From Nibribacter ruber (GTDB taxonomy: Bacteria; Bacteroidota; Bacteroidia; Cytophagales; Hymenobacteraceae), in NCBI RefSeq assembly GCF_009913235.1, contig NZ_CP047897.1, positions 1,054,001-1,118,000 on the forward strand: a stretch of DNA of 64,000 bases. Direction: 5' to 3'. Every line of letters begins with the position of its first letter. Position 1 is the stretch's first letter. Made by a program: the position numbers and the translations under genes. The notes below the pieces were generated by a model. That model did not search any database and was not told the DNA's origin. It was given only the letters and a program-made list of their open reading frames with translations. Of this stretch, positions 17,731-27,205 are shown piece by piece.

Positions 17731-18519
17731 ATGACGCACCTATTCGATTTAACCGGCAAAGTGGCCTTAGTCACTGGTGCCACACACGGCTTGGGAATGG
17801 CCATGGCCAAAGCCTTGGGCAAAGCAGGCGCCACCTTAGTAGTGAATGGCAACACGCCTGCCAAAATGGACACGGCTCTGCAACAATATGCCGCTGACGG
17901 CATTGAGGCCAAAGGCTATTTATTTGATGTGACCAATGAAGAGTTGGCTATTGAAAACATTGCGCGCATTGAGCAGGAAGTGGGCCCCATTGCCATTTTG
18001 GTGAACAACGCCGGCATGATACAGCGCACACCTGCCCTGGAGATGGCCGTGGCCGACTTCAGAAAAGTGTTGGATGTGGATCTTACTGGTCCTTTTATCA
18101 TGAGCAAAACCGTGGGCAAGTACATGGTGGAGCGCCGGGCGGGCAAGATCATCAACATTTGCTCCATGATGAGTGAACTAGGAAGAGATACTGTTTCTGC
18201 CTACGCCGCCGCCAAAGGAGGACTCAAAATGCTCACCAAAAACTTGGCCACCGAATGGGCGCGCTACAACGTGCAGGTAAACGGCATCGGACCAGGGTAT
18301 TTTGCTACCGACCAGACCGCTCCTATTAGAGTGGACGGGCATCCTTTCAACGACTTTATCATTCACCGCACACCGGCCGGCCGTTGGGGTGACCCAGAGG
18401 ATTTGGGCGGGGCTACCATCTTCTTGGCCAGCAAAGCCAGCGATTTTGTGAACGGTCAGATTTTATATGTAGACGGTGGTATATTGGCCACCATAGGGAA
18501 ACCGAGCAACGAAGCATAA
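17731..18519 (+). CDS. kduD: 2-dehydro-3-deoxy-D-gluconate 5-dehydrogenase (SDR family)
   Basis: This 262-residue short-chain dehydrogenase has the TGATHGLG cofactor motif near residue 16, NNAG, and the catalytic YAAAK motif. It ends in the usual VNGQILYVDGG segment. It reduces the KduI product to 2-keto-3-deoxygluconate with NADH. The position directly after kduI makes KduD a firmer assignment than the sequence-similar gluconate 5-dehydrogenases. The KDG formed feeds kdgK at 22731. Confidence 0.93.
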   Translation: MTHLFDLTGKVALVTGATHGLGMAMAKALGKAGATLVVNGNTPAKMDTALQQYAADGIEAKGYLFDVTNEELAIENIARIEQEVGPIAILVNNAGMIQRTPALEMAVADFRKVLDVDLTGPFIMSKTVGKYMVERRAGKIINICSMMSELGRDTVSAYAAAKGGLKMLTKNLATEWARYNVQVNGIGPGYFATDQTAPIRVDGHPFNDFIIHRTPAGRWGDPEDLGGATIFLASKASDFVNGQILYVDGGILATIGKPSNEA

Positions 18520-18561
18520 GGCCTTCTTCTCCCCCCTCACACTAAGTAATTAACTGCTTCT

Positions 18562-19626
18562 ATGTCAAGCAAACCTAAGGTCACCATTCATGACATCGCT
18601 GAAAAGCTGAACATCACCGCTTCTACGGTGTCACGGGCATTGAATGACCATCCCAGAATAAGCGAGGCTACCAAGAAAACGGTGCTTAAAGCGGCCAAGT
18701 CGCTCAACTACCAGCCCAATAACATTGCGGCGGCCTTGCGCAACGGCAAAAGCTACATCATAGGCATTATCATACCTACGGTAGACCGCGCCTTCTTCGC
18801 ATCTGTCATAAGAGGCGTGGAAGAAGTGGCCAACAAGCTCAATTACAAGGTCATCATCTCTCAGTCTTATGACAATTATGAGAAAGAGGTGCAGACCGTT
18901 GATGCTTTGTTGAGCGCCCGCGTGGATGGCATCATTGCGTCTATTGGCAAGAACACCGAGAATTTTGACCATTACAAGCGAACCCAGGAAAAAGGAATTC
19001 CGCTGGTTTTGTTTGACAGAACCACAGATGAACTAGAGGTAAGTCAGGTCATGATTGACGACTACCTGGGCGCCTACAAGGTGGTGGAGCATTTAATTAA
19101 ACAAGGAGCCCGCCGCATCGCCCACTTTACCAGCCCTAAAAAAGTAAGCGTGTTCAAAGAGCGTTTGCGTGGCTATGTAGATGCCTTGCGTGATTATGAG
19201 ATTCCGTTTGATGAGGCGCTGGTCATTAAAAGCAACCTGCAACTAGAGGACGGTCGCGCCAGCATGGAGCAATTATTAGCTCTGTCCAATCCGCCGGACG
19301 CAGTGTTTTCGGCCAGTGATTACGGGGCTATGGGTGCCATGCAGGTGGTGAAGGAAAAAGGCCTGCGTGTACCGCAGGACGTGGCGTTGGCCGGCTTCGG
19401 AAACGAGCCGTTCACCAGTTTCTCAGAGCCTGGTTTAACTACTGTGGACCAGTTCTCCCTCACCATGGGTCGCATTACCGCCGAGCTGTTCTTTGAGCAT
19501 TTCAAGGCGGGGACAGACAAGAAACTGGTACCGCAGAAAACGGTGCTTAAGCCAGAACTGGTAGTGAGAGGATCATCCTTAAAAGCAGACGCCTTGAAGA
19601 AAGATGAGGCCATTAAGTCTAACTAA
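18562..19626 (+). CDS. LacI family transcriptional regulator, probable repressor of the pectin locus
   Basis: The protein has 354 residues. The N-terminal helix-turn-helix VTIHDIAEKLNITASTVSRALN is followed by the hinge helix SLNYQPNNIAAALRNG. A periplasmic-binding-protein-like sensor domain follows from about residue 62 (IIGIIIPTVDRAFF, DGIIAS, GFGNEPF). The gene lies inside the plus arm, 42 bp after kduD. The two CAAnCGnTTG operators in the susC-kduI intergenic region are the natural targets. The inducer is likely a uronate intermediate such as KDG or galacturonate, which is inference. Confidence 0.93.
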   Translation: MSSKPKVTIHDIAEKLNITASTVSRALNDHPRISEATKKTVLKAAKSLNYQPNNIAAALRNGKSYIIGIIIPTVDRAFFASVIRGVEEVANKLNYKVIISQSYDNYEKEVQTVDALLSARVDGIIASIGKNTENFDHYKRTQEKGIPLVLFDRTTDELEVSQVMIDDYLGAYKVVEHLIKQGARRIAHFTSPKKVSVFKERLRGYVDALRDYEIPFDEALVIKSNLQLEDGRASMEQLLALSNPPDAVFSASDYGAMGAMQVVKEKGLRVPQDVALAGFGNEPFTSFSEPGLTTVDQFSLTMGRITAELFFEHFKAGTDKKLVPQKTVLKPELVVRGSSLKADALKKDEAIKSN

Positions 19627-19643
19627 ATCCTTAGCCATCCATC

Positions 19644-19680
19644 CGTTTTTGGCCTGTTTTCTAGAAAAGAAGCCAAAACG
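19644..19680. repeat. Dispersed 38-bp palindrome, copy 6
   Basis: Arms CGTTTTTGGCCTGTTTTC and GAAAAGAAGCCAAAACG flank a CTAG-type centre; one A is missing in the right arm. It lies between the lacI-type gene and uxaB, inside the plus arm. Confidence 0.88.
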
Positions 19681-19785
19681 AATTAGAAGAACTTATCACC
19701 GCTTTAGTTGAATCACCAAAGCCATCTATCCAAATAAAATTTAAAGCAGAGGCAGAAACAAAAAGCCTCCCAGAAAACCAAAAAG

Positions 19786-21216
19786 ATGCAACCGTTAAAC
19801 AGACAAACCGCCCAAATCTCAGAGCAGAGGCCCGTGAAAGTGATACAATTTGGCGAAGGCAACTTCCTGCGGGGATTTGTGGATTGGATGATTGACATTC
19901 TCAATGAGAAAACCGACTTCAACGGAGCAGTAGAAATCATCCAGCCCTTAGATAAAGGCATCTACAAACTTATCAATGGCCAAGACGGCTTATACCACGT
20001 GGTTTTGGAAGGAATTCAGGACGGAAAGACTACGCAGGAAACCCGACTGATTAGCTGCGTACAGAACGCCATGAGCCCGTACGCTGACTATGAAGGCTAT
20101 TTGAAACTGGCAGAAAATCCAGACCTAGAGTTCATCATTTCTAACACTACTGAGGCGGGTATTTCTTTTGACGCCGCAGACGCTTCTCCAGACACCACTT
20201 CTAGCTCGTTTCCGGGTAAATTAACCGCTCTGTTGTACCGTCGTTTCCAGTATTTCAACGGGGATTCTGACAAGGCGTTGACCATCATCCCGTGTGAACT
20301 GATTGAAAAAAACGGTGAGGCCCTGCGCACCACCATTCTGCAGTTCGCCCAGCACTGGAATCTACCCGAAGCCTTCTCTAACTGGATTGAGGCAGACACT
20401 ATTTTCTGCAACACCCTGGTAGATCGCATCGTGCCGGGCTTCCCGAAGGACACCATCCAAGACATTCAGCAGGAGATTGACTTTGAGGATAATCTAGTAG
20501 TGAAAGCAGAGCCCTTCCACCTATGGGTGATTGAAGCGCCAGAATCGGTGCAGGCCGCCTTCCCTACCAACAAAGCGGGTTTGCAAGTGAAATTTGCTCA
20601 GGATTTGACCCCTTACCGCACGCGTAAAGTAAGAATCTTGAATGGCGCACACACAGCACTAGTACCTGTTGCCTACCTGCAAGGATTGCGGACCGTACGC
20701 GAGGCCGTGGAAGACGAGACTTCAGGCACCTTCATAAAGGATGCCATCTACCAGGAAATCATTCCTACCCTGGACCTTTCTACCGAGGAACTTAATCAGT
20801 TTGCCAAGGACGTGATTGAGCGTTTCCAGAACCCATTCATTCACCATGAACTCATCACAATTGCCCTCAACTCAGTAGCAAAATACAAAGTGCGCGTGTT
20901 GCCATCGGTGTTAGAATACCAGCAACGCACAGGGCAATTACCACAGCGCTTACTAAAGTCATTGGCAGCCTTGATTCTGTTCTACAAAGGCGAGTACAAC
21001 GGCCAGCAGATTCCTTTAAATGACACGCCAGAAGTCTTGGAATTCTTCCAGGCGGCGTGGCAAAAAGAGTCAGTGGAAGAAACAGTGAAAATGGCCTTGG
21101 CCAGTGAAGACTTCTGGGGTCAGGACCTGAACCAGATTAACGGATTGACCGCCTTGGTAACTGCAGAAGCTGTGGCTTTGCAAGGAGCAGAAAACGTGCA
21201 GGCAAACACTAACTAA
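19786..21216 (+). CDS. uxaB: Tagaturonate reductase (altronate oxidoreductase)
   Basis: The 476-residue protein belongs to the mannitol dehydrogenase/UxaB family. Its N-terminal nucleotide-binding motif is VIQFGEGNFLRGFVDW, and the catalytic segment is KVRILNGAHTALVP with the conserved Lys, Asn and His. It reduces D-tagaturonate to D-altronate using NADH. Substrate comes from UxaC, encoded next. Fructuronate reductase (UxuB) belongs to the same superfamily, but the motifs and the uxaC partner favour UxaB. Confidence 0.92.
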   Translation: MQPLNRQTAQISEQRPVKVIQFGEGNFLRGFVDWMIDILNEKTDFNGAVEIIQPLDKGIYKLINGQDGLYHVVLEGIQDGKTTQETRLISCVQNAMSPYADYEGYLKLAENPDLEFIISNTTEAGISFDAADASPDTTSSSFPGKLTALLYRRFQYFNGDSDKALTIIPCELIEKNGEALRTTILQFAQHWNLPEAFSNWIEADTIFCNTLVDRIVPGFPKDTIQDIQQEIDFEDNLVVKAEPFHLWVIEAPESVQAAFPTNKAGLQVKFAQDLTPYRTRKVRILNGAHTALVPVAYLQGLRTVREAVEDETSGTFIKDAIYQEIIPTLDLSTEELNQFAKDVIERFQNPFIHHELITIALNSVAKYKVRVLPSVLEYQQRTGQLPQRLLKSLAALILFYKGEYNGQQIPLNDTPEVLEFFQAAWQKESVEETVKMALASEDFWGQDLNQINGLTALVTAEAVALQGAENVQANTN

Positions 21217-21232
21217 TCATAAAAACAGCTTC

Positions 21233-21270
21233 CGTTTTTGGCCTGATTTCCTGAAATCAGGCCAAAAACG
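21233..21270. repeat. Dispersed 38-bp palindrome, copy 7
   Basis: Arms CGTTTTTGGCCTGATTTC and GAAATCAGGCCAAAAACG are fully complementary and include a paired T-to-A/A-to-T change relative to the consensus. It lies between uxaB and uxaC. Confidence 0.92.
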
Positions 21271-21329
21271 GAGCTCTCCATAATTACTGCTAAACAGCAA
21301 AATTTCATTCACCCATCAACAGCACCCTC

Positions 21330-22727
21330 ATGTCATTTTTACACGACAATTTTCTTCTAGAGACTAAGACGGCCCAGACTTTGTACCATGAGCATGCCAA
21401 GCACATGCCCATCATTGACTACCACTGCCACTTGAACCCAGAAGACATAGCCAACGATAGAAAATTTAAGAACCTTACCCAAATCTGGCTGGAAGGCGAC
21501 CATTACAAATGGCGCGCCATGCGCACCAACGGCATTTCTGAGAGCTTCTGCACCGGAAACGAAGATGATTACGCCAAGTTTGAGAAGTGGGCGCAGACCG
21601 TGCCCTACACCATGCGCAATCCTTTGTACCACTGGACGCACATGGAGCTTAAAAGACCCTTTGGGATTGAGAAGGTTTTGAAACCAGAGAGCGCGCGTGA
21701 AATTTATGACGCGGCCACGGCCATGTTGCAAACCGACGAGTTCAGCGTGCGCGGCATCTTGAAGAAGATGAACGTGGTGGTCATTTGTACCACCGATGAC
21801 CCAATTGATTCCCTGGAGCACCATCAGAAGATTGCGGCTGATGACTTCGGTATCAAAGTATTGCCAACGTTTAGGCCAGACAAAGCAATGGCCATTGAAG
21901 ACGCTGGTTATTTAGCTTATCTGCAGAAATTAGAAGCCGCTTCGAGCATTTCCATCAGCAAGTACCAGGATTTGCTGGACGCACTTAAGCAACGCCATGA
22001 CTTCTTCCACGCCCAAGGCGGACGCTTGTCGGACCATGGCTTGGAAACCATCTACACCGAAGAATACACTGACCAGGAGGTTGCGCAAATCTTTGAGAAG
22101 GCCTTGCAGAAGCAGGTATTGACCAAGGAAGAAGTAGTAAAATTCAAATCTGCCATGCTGGTAGAACTGGCGCTGCTGGATCATTCCAAAGGCTGGACGC
22201 AGCAGTTCCACTTGGGCGCTTTGCGCAACAACAACACTCGCATGATGCGTGAGTTGGGCGCAGACACGGGCTTTGACTCCATCGGGGATTTTGACGTGGC
22301 CCGTCCGCTGTCTAAGTTCATGGACAAACTGGACAACTCAAACCAGTTAGCCAAGACCATTCTGTATAACCTCAACCCGAGCCAAAACGAACTGTACGCC
22401 ACCATGATTGGCAACTTCAACGATGGTAGCACACCGGGCAAGGTGCAGTACGGTTCTGCGTGGTGGTTCTTGGACCAAAAAGAAGGCATGGAGCGCCAGA
22501 TGAATGCCTTGTCCAATATGGGCTTGTTGAGCCGCTTTGTGGGCATGCTCACCGACAGCCGTAGCTTTCTCTCCTACCCTAGACATGAGTACTTCAGAAG
22601 AATTCTGTGCAACATGCTGGGCAATGATGTGGAGAGCGGCCAACTACCGGCTTCTGAGATGAAATGGATTGGCCAGATGGTGGAGGATATCTGCTACAAC
22701 AACGCTAAAAACTACTTCAACTTCTAA
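21330..22727 (+). CDS. uxaC: Glucuronate/galacturonate isomerase
   Basis: This 465-residue protein has the expected UxaC length and the metal-binding signature DYHCHLNPEDIAND near residue 28. Later family blocks are PTFRPDKA, GALRNNNTRMMRELGADTGFDSIGD and SRSFLSYPRHEYFRRILC. It interconverts galacturonate and tagaturonate (or glucuronate and fructuronate) in the cytoplasm. The kdgK start codon lies 3 bp after its stop, indicating an operon. Confidence 0.96.
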   Translation: MSFLHDNFLLETKTAQTLYHEHAKHMPIIDYHCHLNPEDIANDRKFKNLTQIWLEGDHYKWRAMRTNGISESFCTGNEDDYAKFEKWAQTVPYTMRNPLYHWTHMELKRPFGIEKVLKPESAREIYDAATAMLQTDEFSVRGILKKMNVVVICTTDDPIDSLEHHQKIAADDFGIKVLPTFRPDKAMAIEDAGYLAYLQKLEAASSISISKYQDLLDALKQRHDFFHAQGGRLSDHGLETIYTEEYTDQEVAQIFEKALQKQVLTKEEVVKFKSAMLVELALLDHSKGWTQQFHLGALRNNNTRMMRELGADTGFDSIGDFDVARPLSKFMDKLDNSNQLAKTILYNLNPSQNELYATMIGNFNDGSTPGKVQYGSAWWFLDQKEGMERQMNALSNMGLLSRFVGMLTDSRSFLSYPRHEYFRRILCNMLGNDVESGQLPASEMKWIGQMVEDICYNNAKNYFNF

Positions 22728-22730
22728 GCC

Positions 22731-23762
22731 ATGCAGACCAAAGGAAAAGTACTGTCCTTCGGGGAGCTGTTGCTCAGAATCTGTCCAGATGGTGACGGCC
22801 AATGGCTGGCAGAAAATCAATTGCCCTTCTTTGTAGGCGGCGCCGAACTAAACGTTGCCACCGCTTTGGCTCTGTGGGATATTCCTTCGGCGTACCTGAC
22901 GGCCTTGCCTGAGAATTCGGTTTCTGAGCAATTGATCCAGTATTTGCAGGAGCGTAACATTGACACTTCTCCGGTAGTGATGCAGGGTGAACGCATTGGC
23001 TTGTATTACCTGCCCAAAGGCAAAGACCTAAAAAACGCGGGCGTGATTTATGACCGCAAGGGCTCCGCTTACGCAGACTTGACGGTGGGCACCATCAACT
23101 GGGACGCTGTGTTTGAAGGCGTGAGCTGGTTCCATCTCAGTGCTATCTGTCCGGCCATTAACCAGAACGTGGCAGACGTTTGTGCAGAGGCTTTGCAAGC
23201 CGCTAAGGAAAGAGACATTTTCATTTCCCTGGATTTGAATTACCGTGCCAAGCTGTGGCAATACGGCAAAGACCCGGTGGAGATTATGCCTGCCTTGGCG
23301 CAGTACTGTGATTTAATCATGGGCAACGTCTGGGCGGCTAACAAAATGCTGGGCATGCCTTTGCAGGAAGAGTTGGTAGCCGAGATTGAAAAAGAGAAGC
23401 TGTTGCAACACGCTACGCTCACCTCTGAAGCCATTCTGAAGGCTTTCTCAAATTGCAAGACCGTGGCCAACACTTTTCGGTTTGACTACCAGGAGAAAGG
23501 CATCCGCTACTTCACCACGCTGTACACCCAGAATGAACTGCATGTCTCGCAGGAGTATGTGGTAGACCAGATTCTGGACAAAGTAGGCAGTGGCGACTGT
23601 TTCATGGCAGGCTTAATCTACGGCTTCTACCAAGGCCATGCACCGCAAGAGACGTTGGAATTTGCCACAGCCGCGGCCTTCAAGAAACTATTCATATTAA
23701 GCGATGCCACCTCCAGCACGGTGGCAGAGATTGAAGAAACCATCCAAGCCTATGCCAACTAA
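22731..23762 (+). CDS. kdgK: 2-dehydro-3-deoxygluconokinase (PfkB family)
   Basis: The 343-residue kinase has the PfkB N-terminal signature FFVGGAELNVATALA and the C-terminal anion-hole motif KVGSGDCFMAGL with the catalytic Asp. It phosphorylates KDG to KDPG using ATP. Its last 11 bases overlap the start of kdgA, so kinase and aldolase are translationally linked. The insertion around residues 220-245 (EKEKLLQHATLTSEA) replaces the usual lid-proximal loop and is typical of Bacteroidota homologues as far as I recall. Confidence 0.92.
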   Translation: MQTKGKVLSFGELLLRICPDGDGQWLAENQLPFFVGGAELNVATALALWDIPSAYLTALPENSVSEQLIQYLQERNIDTSPVVMQGERIGLYYLPKGKDLKNAGVIYDRKGSAYADLTVGTINWDAVFEGVSWFHLSAICPAINQNVADVCAEALQAAKERDIFISLDLNYRAKLWQYGKDPVEIMPALAQYCDLIMGNVWAANKMLGMPLQEELVAEIEKEKLLQHATLTSEAILKAFSNCKTVANTFRFDYQEKGIRYFTTLYTQNELHVSQEYVVDQILDKVGSGDCFMAGLIYGFYQGHAPQETLEFATAAAFKKLFILSDATSSTVAEIEETIQAYAN

Positions 23763-24411
23763 AGAAACTGCCCTGCAGGCCATTTTAGACCAAGGCCTTT
23801 TGCCTTTGTTCTTCTACGAGGACCCGCAGGTGAGCCTTGAAATTATTCAGACGCTGTACAAAGCCGGGGTAAGAACCTTGGAGTATACCAACCGCGGACC
23901 GGCCGCTTTGGAGAACTTCAAATACTTAAAGCAAGAACTTCAGCAGTACCCAGACCTGCACTTGGGCATTGGCACCATCAAAACGGAAGCACAGGCCAAT
24001 GATTTCCTGAAAGCCGGCGCTGATTATATTGTAGCCCCTATTGTGGACCCGGCCGTGGGAAGTTTGGTGCACGAGGCAGGACTGCTTTGGATTCCGGGTT
24101 GCTTCACGCCTACTGAGATTCATGTAGCCCAACAAGCGGAGGCGGCTTTGATTAAGATTTTCCCGGCCAACATTGTAGGTCCGGCCTTTGTGTCTTCCAT
24201 CAAAGAGTTGTTCCCGGGCCAACTCTTCATCCCTACGGGTGGCGTAGAGATGGAGGAAAACAACTTCAAGACCTGGTTCAAGTCGGGTGTCTGCGCCGTG
24301 GGCATGGGAAGCAAGCTCATCAGCAAAGACATTCTGGCCAACCGTCAATACGACCAACTCCATACCCTCACCCAACAAGCATTGCACCTCGCCCAGACTT
24401 GTAGACTCTAA
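23752..24411 (+). CDS. kdgA: KDPG/KHG aldolase
   Basis: The start at 23752 (MPTKETALQAILDQG) gives 219 residues, the normal family length; an in-frame ATG at 23704 lies deep in kdgK. The Schiff-base Lys sits in LIKIFPAN, with TLEYTNRG and IPTGGVEMEE lining the barrel. It splits 2-keto-3-deoxy-6-phosphogluconate into pyruvate and glyceraldehyde 3-phosphate, completing the pathway. The 11-bp overlap with kdgK supports coupled synthesis. The transporter gene follows after 12 bp. Confidence 0.94.
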   Translation: MPTKETALQAILDQGLLPLFFYEDPQVSLEIIQTLYKAGVRTLEYTNRGPAALENFKYLKQELQQYPDLHLGIGTIKTEAQANDFLKAGADYIVAPIVDPAVGSLVHEAGLLWIPGCFTPTEIHVAQQAEAALIKIFPANIVGPAFVSSIKELFPGQLFIPTGGVEMEENNFKTWFKSGVCAVGMGSKLISKDILANRQYDQLHTLTQQALHLAQTCRL

Positions 24412-24423
24412 CCAACCGCGCCC

Positions 24424-25764
24424 ATGACCCAAACTACCCAAACAAACAACAGGCCAATGACCTCGCAAGAGAAAATGAGCCGCTACCGGTGGACCATCTG
24501 TTCGCTGGTCTTCTTTGCCACCACCATCAACTACCTGGACAGGGCGGTCATCTCCCTGCTCAAACCGTATCTGGAAACCGAGTTCCACTGGAATTCTGGG
24601 GACTACGCCAACATTGAGATTGCCTTTAAAGTAGCGTATGCGCTAGGCATGGTGGGCGTGGGCCGCGTCATTGACAAATTAGGCACAAAGATTGGCTACG
24701 CGCTATCCACCTTTCTTTGGAGCGTTGCCGCCGTGGGTCATGCCTTCGTTTCCTCCACCTTCGGGTTTGGGGTGGCTAGAGCGTTTTTGGGCATCACAGA
24801 ATCAGGTAACTTCCCGGCGGCGATCAAGACTACGGCTGAATGGTTCCCGCAGAAGGAGCGTGCGCTGGCCACGGGTATTTTCAACTCGGGTTCTAACGTG
24901 GGGGCTATTCTGGCTCCGCTTTCGGTGCCGTTCATTGCTGAAACCCTTGGCTGGCAGTGGGCCTTCATCATCACCGGGGCGCTGGGTTTCATCTGGTTGA
25001 TTTTCTGGTTTATCCTGTATGAAGTACCGGCCCGTCACGCCAAATTAACCAAAGCCGAGTTTGACTACATTCACTCTGACGTAGATGATATGGCCGCCGT
25101 AGCCATTGAAACTGAACCTAAGGTAGGCTGGGCCAGACTATTAAGTTTCAGACAAACCTGGGCGTTTGTGATCGGCAAGTTTCTCACAGACCCTATCTGG
25201 TGGTTTTACCTGTTCTGGTTGCCAGACTTCCTGAACAAGCAGTACGGCTTAACCGGCACAGACATCGCCTTGCCGGTGGCGCTGGTGTATACCATGTCCA
25301 GCATTGGCAGCATTGGCGGCGGCTGGATTCCCATGAAGTTCATCAAAAACGGCTGGCCGGCCTTTAGAGCGCGCAAGACGTCTATGTTGCTGATTGCCTT
25401 CTTCGTGTTGCCTATCGTGTTTGCCCAGCAGTTGGGGGAGATTAACATGTGGCTGGCCGTAATTGTGATTGGTATTGCAGCCTCTGCGCACCAGGCCTGG
25501 AGCGCAAACATCTTCACCACCGTGTCTGACATGTTCCCGAAACGCGCCGTAGCCTCGGTAACGGGAATTGGCGGCATGGCCGGCGGCTTGGGGGGTATCC
25601 TGTTATCTGCCCTGGTGCAGAAGCGCATGTTCGTGTACTATGAAAGCATCAACCAATTAGAAACGGCGTACTTCATCATGTTCCTAATCTGCGGGGGCGC
25701 TTACTTAGCAGCCTGGCTGATTATGCACTTCCTAGTGCCTAAGATGAAACCAATTTCTGTGTAA
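24424..25764 (+). CDS. exuT: MFS hexuronate transporter, ExuT-like
   Basis: The 446-residue protein has 12 predicted membrane segments and the anion:cation symporter (ACS) family signatures NYLDRAVISLL near the first helix and GFGVARAFLGITESGNFPAAIK in helix 4-5. ExuT-type members carry galacturonate and glucuronate with protons across the inner membrane. It is the last gene of the plus arm and is followed by a clear intrinsic terminator. Substrate identity is inferred from the uxaB/uxaC neighbours. Confidence 0.9.
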   Translation: MTQTTQTNNRPMTSQEKMSRYRWTICSLVFFATTINYLDRAVISLLKPYLETEFHWNSGDYANIEIAFKVAYALGMVGVGRVIDKLGTKIGYALSTFLWSVAAVGHAFVSSTFGFGVARAFLGITESGNFPAAIKTTAEWFPQKERALATGIFNSGSNVGAILAPLSVPFIAETLGWQWAFIITGALGFIWLIFWFILYEVPARHAKLTKAEFDYIHSDVDDMAAVAIETEPKVGWARLLSFRQTWAFVIGKFLTDPIWWFYLFWLPDFLNKQYGLTGTDIALPVALVYTMSSIGSIGGGWIPMKFIKNGWPAFRARKTSMLLIAFFVLPIVFAQQLGEINMWLAVIVIGIAASAHQAWSANIFTTVSDMFPKRAVASVTGIGGMAGGLGGILLSALVQKRMFVYYESINQLETAYFIMFLICGGAYLAAWLIMHFLVPKMKPISV

Positions 25765-25790
25765 TGTTTCTTAGCAGATGAAAGCAAACA

Positions 25791-25825
25791 AGCCCATCAC
25801 TCTCACCAGTGATGGGCTTTTCATT
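25791..25825 (+). terminator. Intrinsic terminator after exuT
   Basis: The arms AGCCCATCACT and AGTGATGGGCT form an 11-bp stem over a short loop, followed by a T-rich run. It ends the plus arm 26 bp after the exuT stop. A dispersed palindrome follows 20 bp later. Confidence 0.88.
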
Positions 25826-25844
25826 TTACACAGAACGTTGTAGC

Positions 25845-25881
25845 CGTTTTGGCCTTTTTTCCAGAAAACAAGCCAAAAACG
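25845..25881. repeat. Dispersed 38-bp palindrome, copy 8
   Basis: Arms CGTTTTGGCCTTTTTTC and GAAAACAAGCCAAAAACG flank a CCAG-type centre. It lies just past a separate true terminator. The rest of 25882-26086 shows no feature I can support. Confidence 0.85.
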
Positions 25882-26086
25882 ACCAACTCGCCCAGTTGTA
25901 TATTTTGGTCAGGAGGTAGAAGGAACCCCATTTGAATTATCAATGACAAATAATTAAGAAGGCAAACAGTAAGAAACTTCTCCTCCCTCCTACTAATGTA
26001 ATCTGTACAGGTGGCTTTACCTTTTACTTAACCATCTCCTGTCATTTTCTAACATATCGTCATCATAATCCAAACGACTTCATTGC

Positions 26087-26974
26087 ATGAACAGATTTAC
26101 TAAAATTTTCCTCCCTTTGCTTTTATTGCTTGTTGCTGCTTACGCCCTTTATGGCGCGTGGCATTCTGGACAGGGAAATTACTTTGCCAATGCGTCTTTC
26201 ATCACTTCTGGACTGGTAGTGCTGGGCCTGGCGGCGTTGCTGTATCTTGTTTTTAAAGGCATTAAAGGGCTTTGGGTGATAGGCATTCTAGTAATGGCAT
26301 TACAATCCTGCAACTATGCCAAATCTAACCAGCAAGTGGTGGTGTCTGATGACTGCGGCATGGCCTGGAAAAAAGTAAACGCCGGTGATGCCGTGCCGAA
26401 GGGCGTAGGAAACCCTTGCTTCATGAAGGTGGTGATTCCAAACTTTCCCATGCAAGGCGACAGCCGCTTCATTTCTAATTTGAAAGACCGCGTGCGAGCC
26501 TCCATTCACATTGACTATGACTACTCCATCACAGACCCGCTGGCGTTCATCAGGCAGGCCAAGTTTTTAGGGAAGGCCAATGCCAACGCAGACAAAAATG
26601 AAGCCTTGGATCCTAGTGCCTTTGAAGGCGCCGAGAACATGGTGATTGACAAAAGAATCAGAGATGTAAGCAAGTCGCTTTTCCTACAGGAAGACATTGT
26701 GGAGCTGGACCAGGCCGAACTAGAAAACAAGCTGTTACTATCGGCTAACAAATTACTGGAACCACTGGGCGTGCACCTCAACTTCATCACCCTCACCTTT
26801 GACTTGGATGAACAAACCAGACAGGCCATTGATATCTCCACCGCCATGAAAATCTATGAAAGCAAGAACCTGGTAGAGGTAGGCAAACAAGTGATCGTGT
26901 CCAGGGCTGGTGCCACCAAAGTCACCGTAGAAAACAAACTGGCTCCGCAGCCACAGCCGCAGGAAGAAGAGTAA
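26087..26974 (+). CDS. Membrane protein with SPFH/band-7-like domain
   Basis: The protein has 295 residues. Two hydrophobic segments lie at about 5-25 and 38-80, the latter ending GILVMALQSCNYAKS, which could also be read as a lipobox. The remaining part resembles a band-7/SPFH domain (VRASIHIDYDYSITDPLAF) with a coiled helix containing SANKLLEPLGVHLNFITLTFDLDEQ. A Pro/Gln/Glu tail ends the protein. Such proteins scaffold membrane microdomains or proteases, but no partner gene is adjacent. It is monocistronic, ended by the hairpin at 26984. Confidence 0.6.
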   Translation: MNRFTKIFLPLLLLLVAAYALYGAWHSGQGNYFANASFITSGLVVLGLAALLYLVFKGIKGLWVIGILVMALQSCNYAKSNQQVVVSDDCGMAWKKVNAGDAVPKGVGNPCFMKVVIPNFPMQGDSRFISNLKDRVRASIHIDYDYSITDPLAFIRQAKFLGKANANADKNEALDPSAFEGAENMVIDKRIRDVSKSLFLQEDIVELDQAELENKLLLSANKLLEPLGVHLNFITLTFDLDEQTRQAIDISTAMKIYESKNLVEVGKQVIVSRAGATKVTVENKLAPQPQPQEEE

Positions 26975-26983
26975 AAACACCAA

Positions 26984-27009
26984 AGGGCCAGCAATGTCTG
27001 GCCCTTTTT
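26984..27009 (+). terminator. Intrinsic terminator after band-7-like gene
   Basis: AGGGCCA and TGGCCCT pair around an 8-base loop and are followed by TTTTT. The hairpin begins 10 bp after the stop codon. Confidence 0.85.
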
Positions 27010-27096
27010 CATGCCCCTTTCTCACGGTTGGTTAGAAACTGAACAGGCGGCAAAAAATAAGCATTCTCAACAAGGGCGACTCGACCTTTGGGTTTT

Positions 27097-27134
27097 CGTT
27101 TTTGGGCAGTTTTGGCGAAAACAAGCCAAAAACG
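27097..27134. repeat. Dispersed 38-bp palindrome, copy 9
   Basis: Arms CGTTTTTGGGCAGTTTTG and GAAAACAAGCCAAAAACG make an imperfect stem. It lies 71 bp upstream of the S9 peptidase start. An open frame runs through it, but that frame is not the true gene start. Confidence 0.82.
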
Positions 27135-27205
27135 GCCGCGTGCAAAAGTGCTTTGTTCTTTGTAGATTGAATGCACAAAATCCTTCCCCACCTAACAAAC
27201 AAAAC

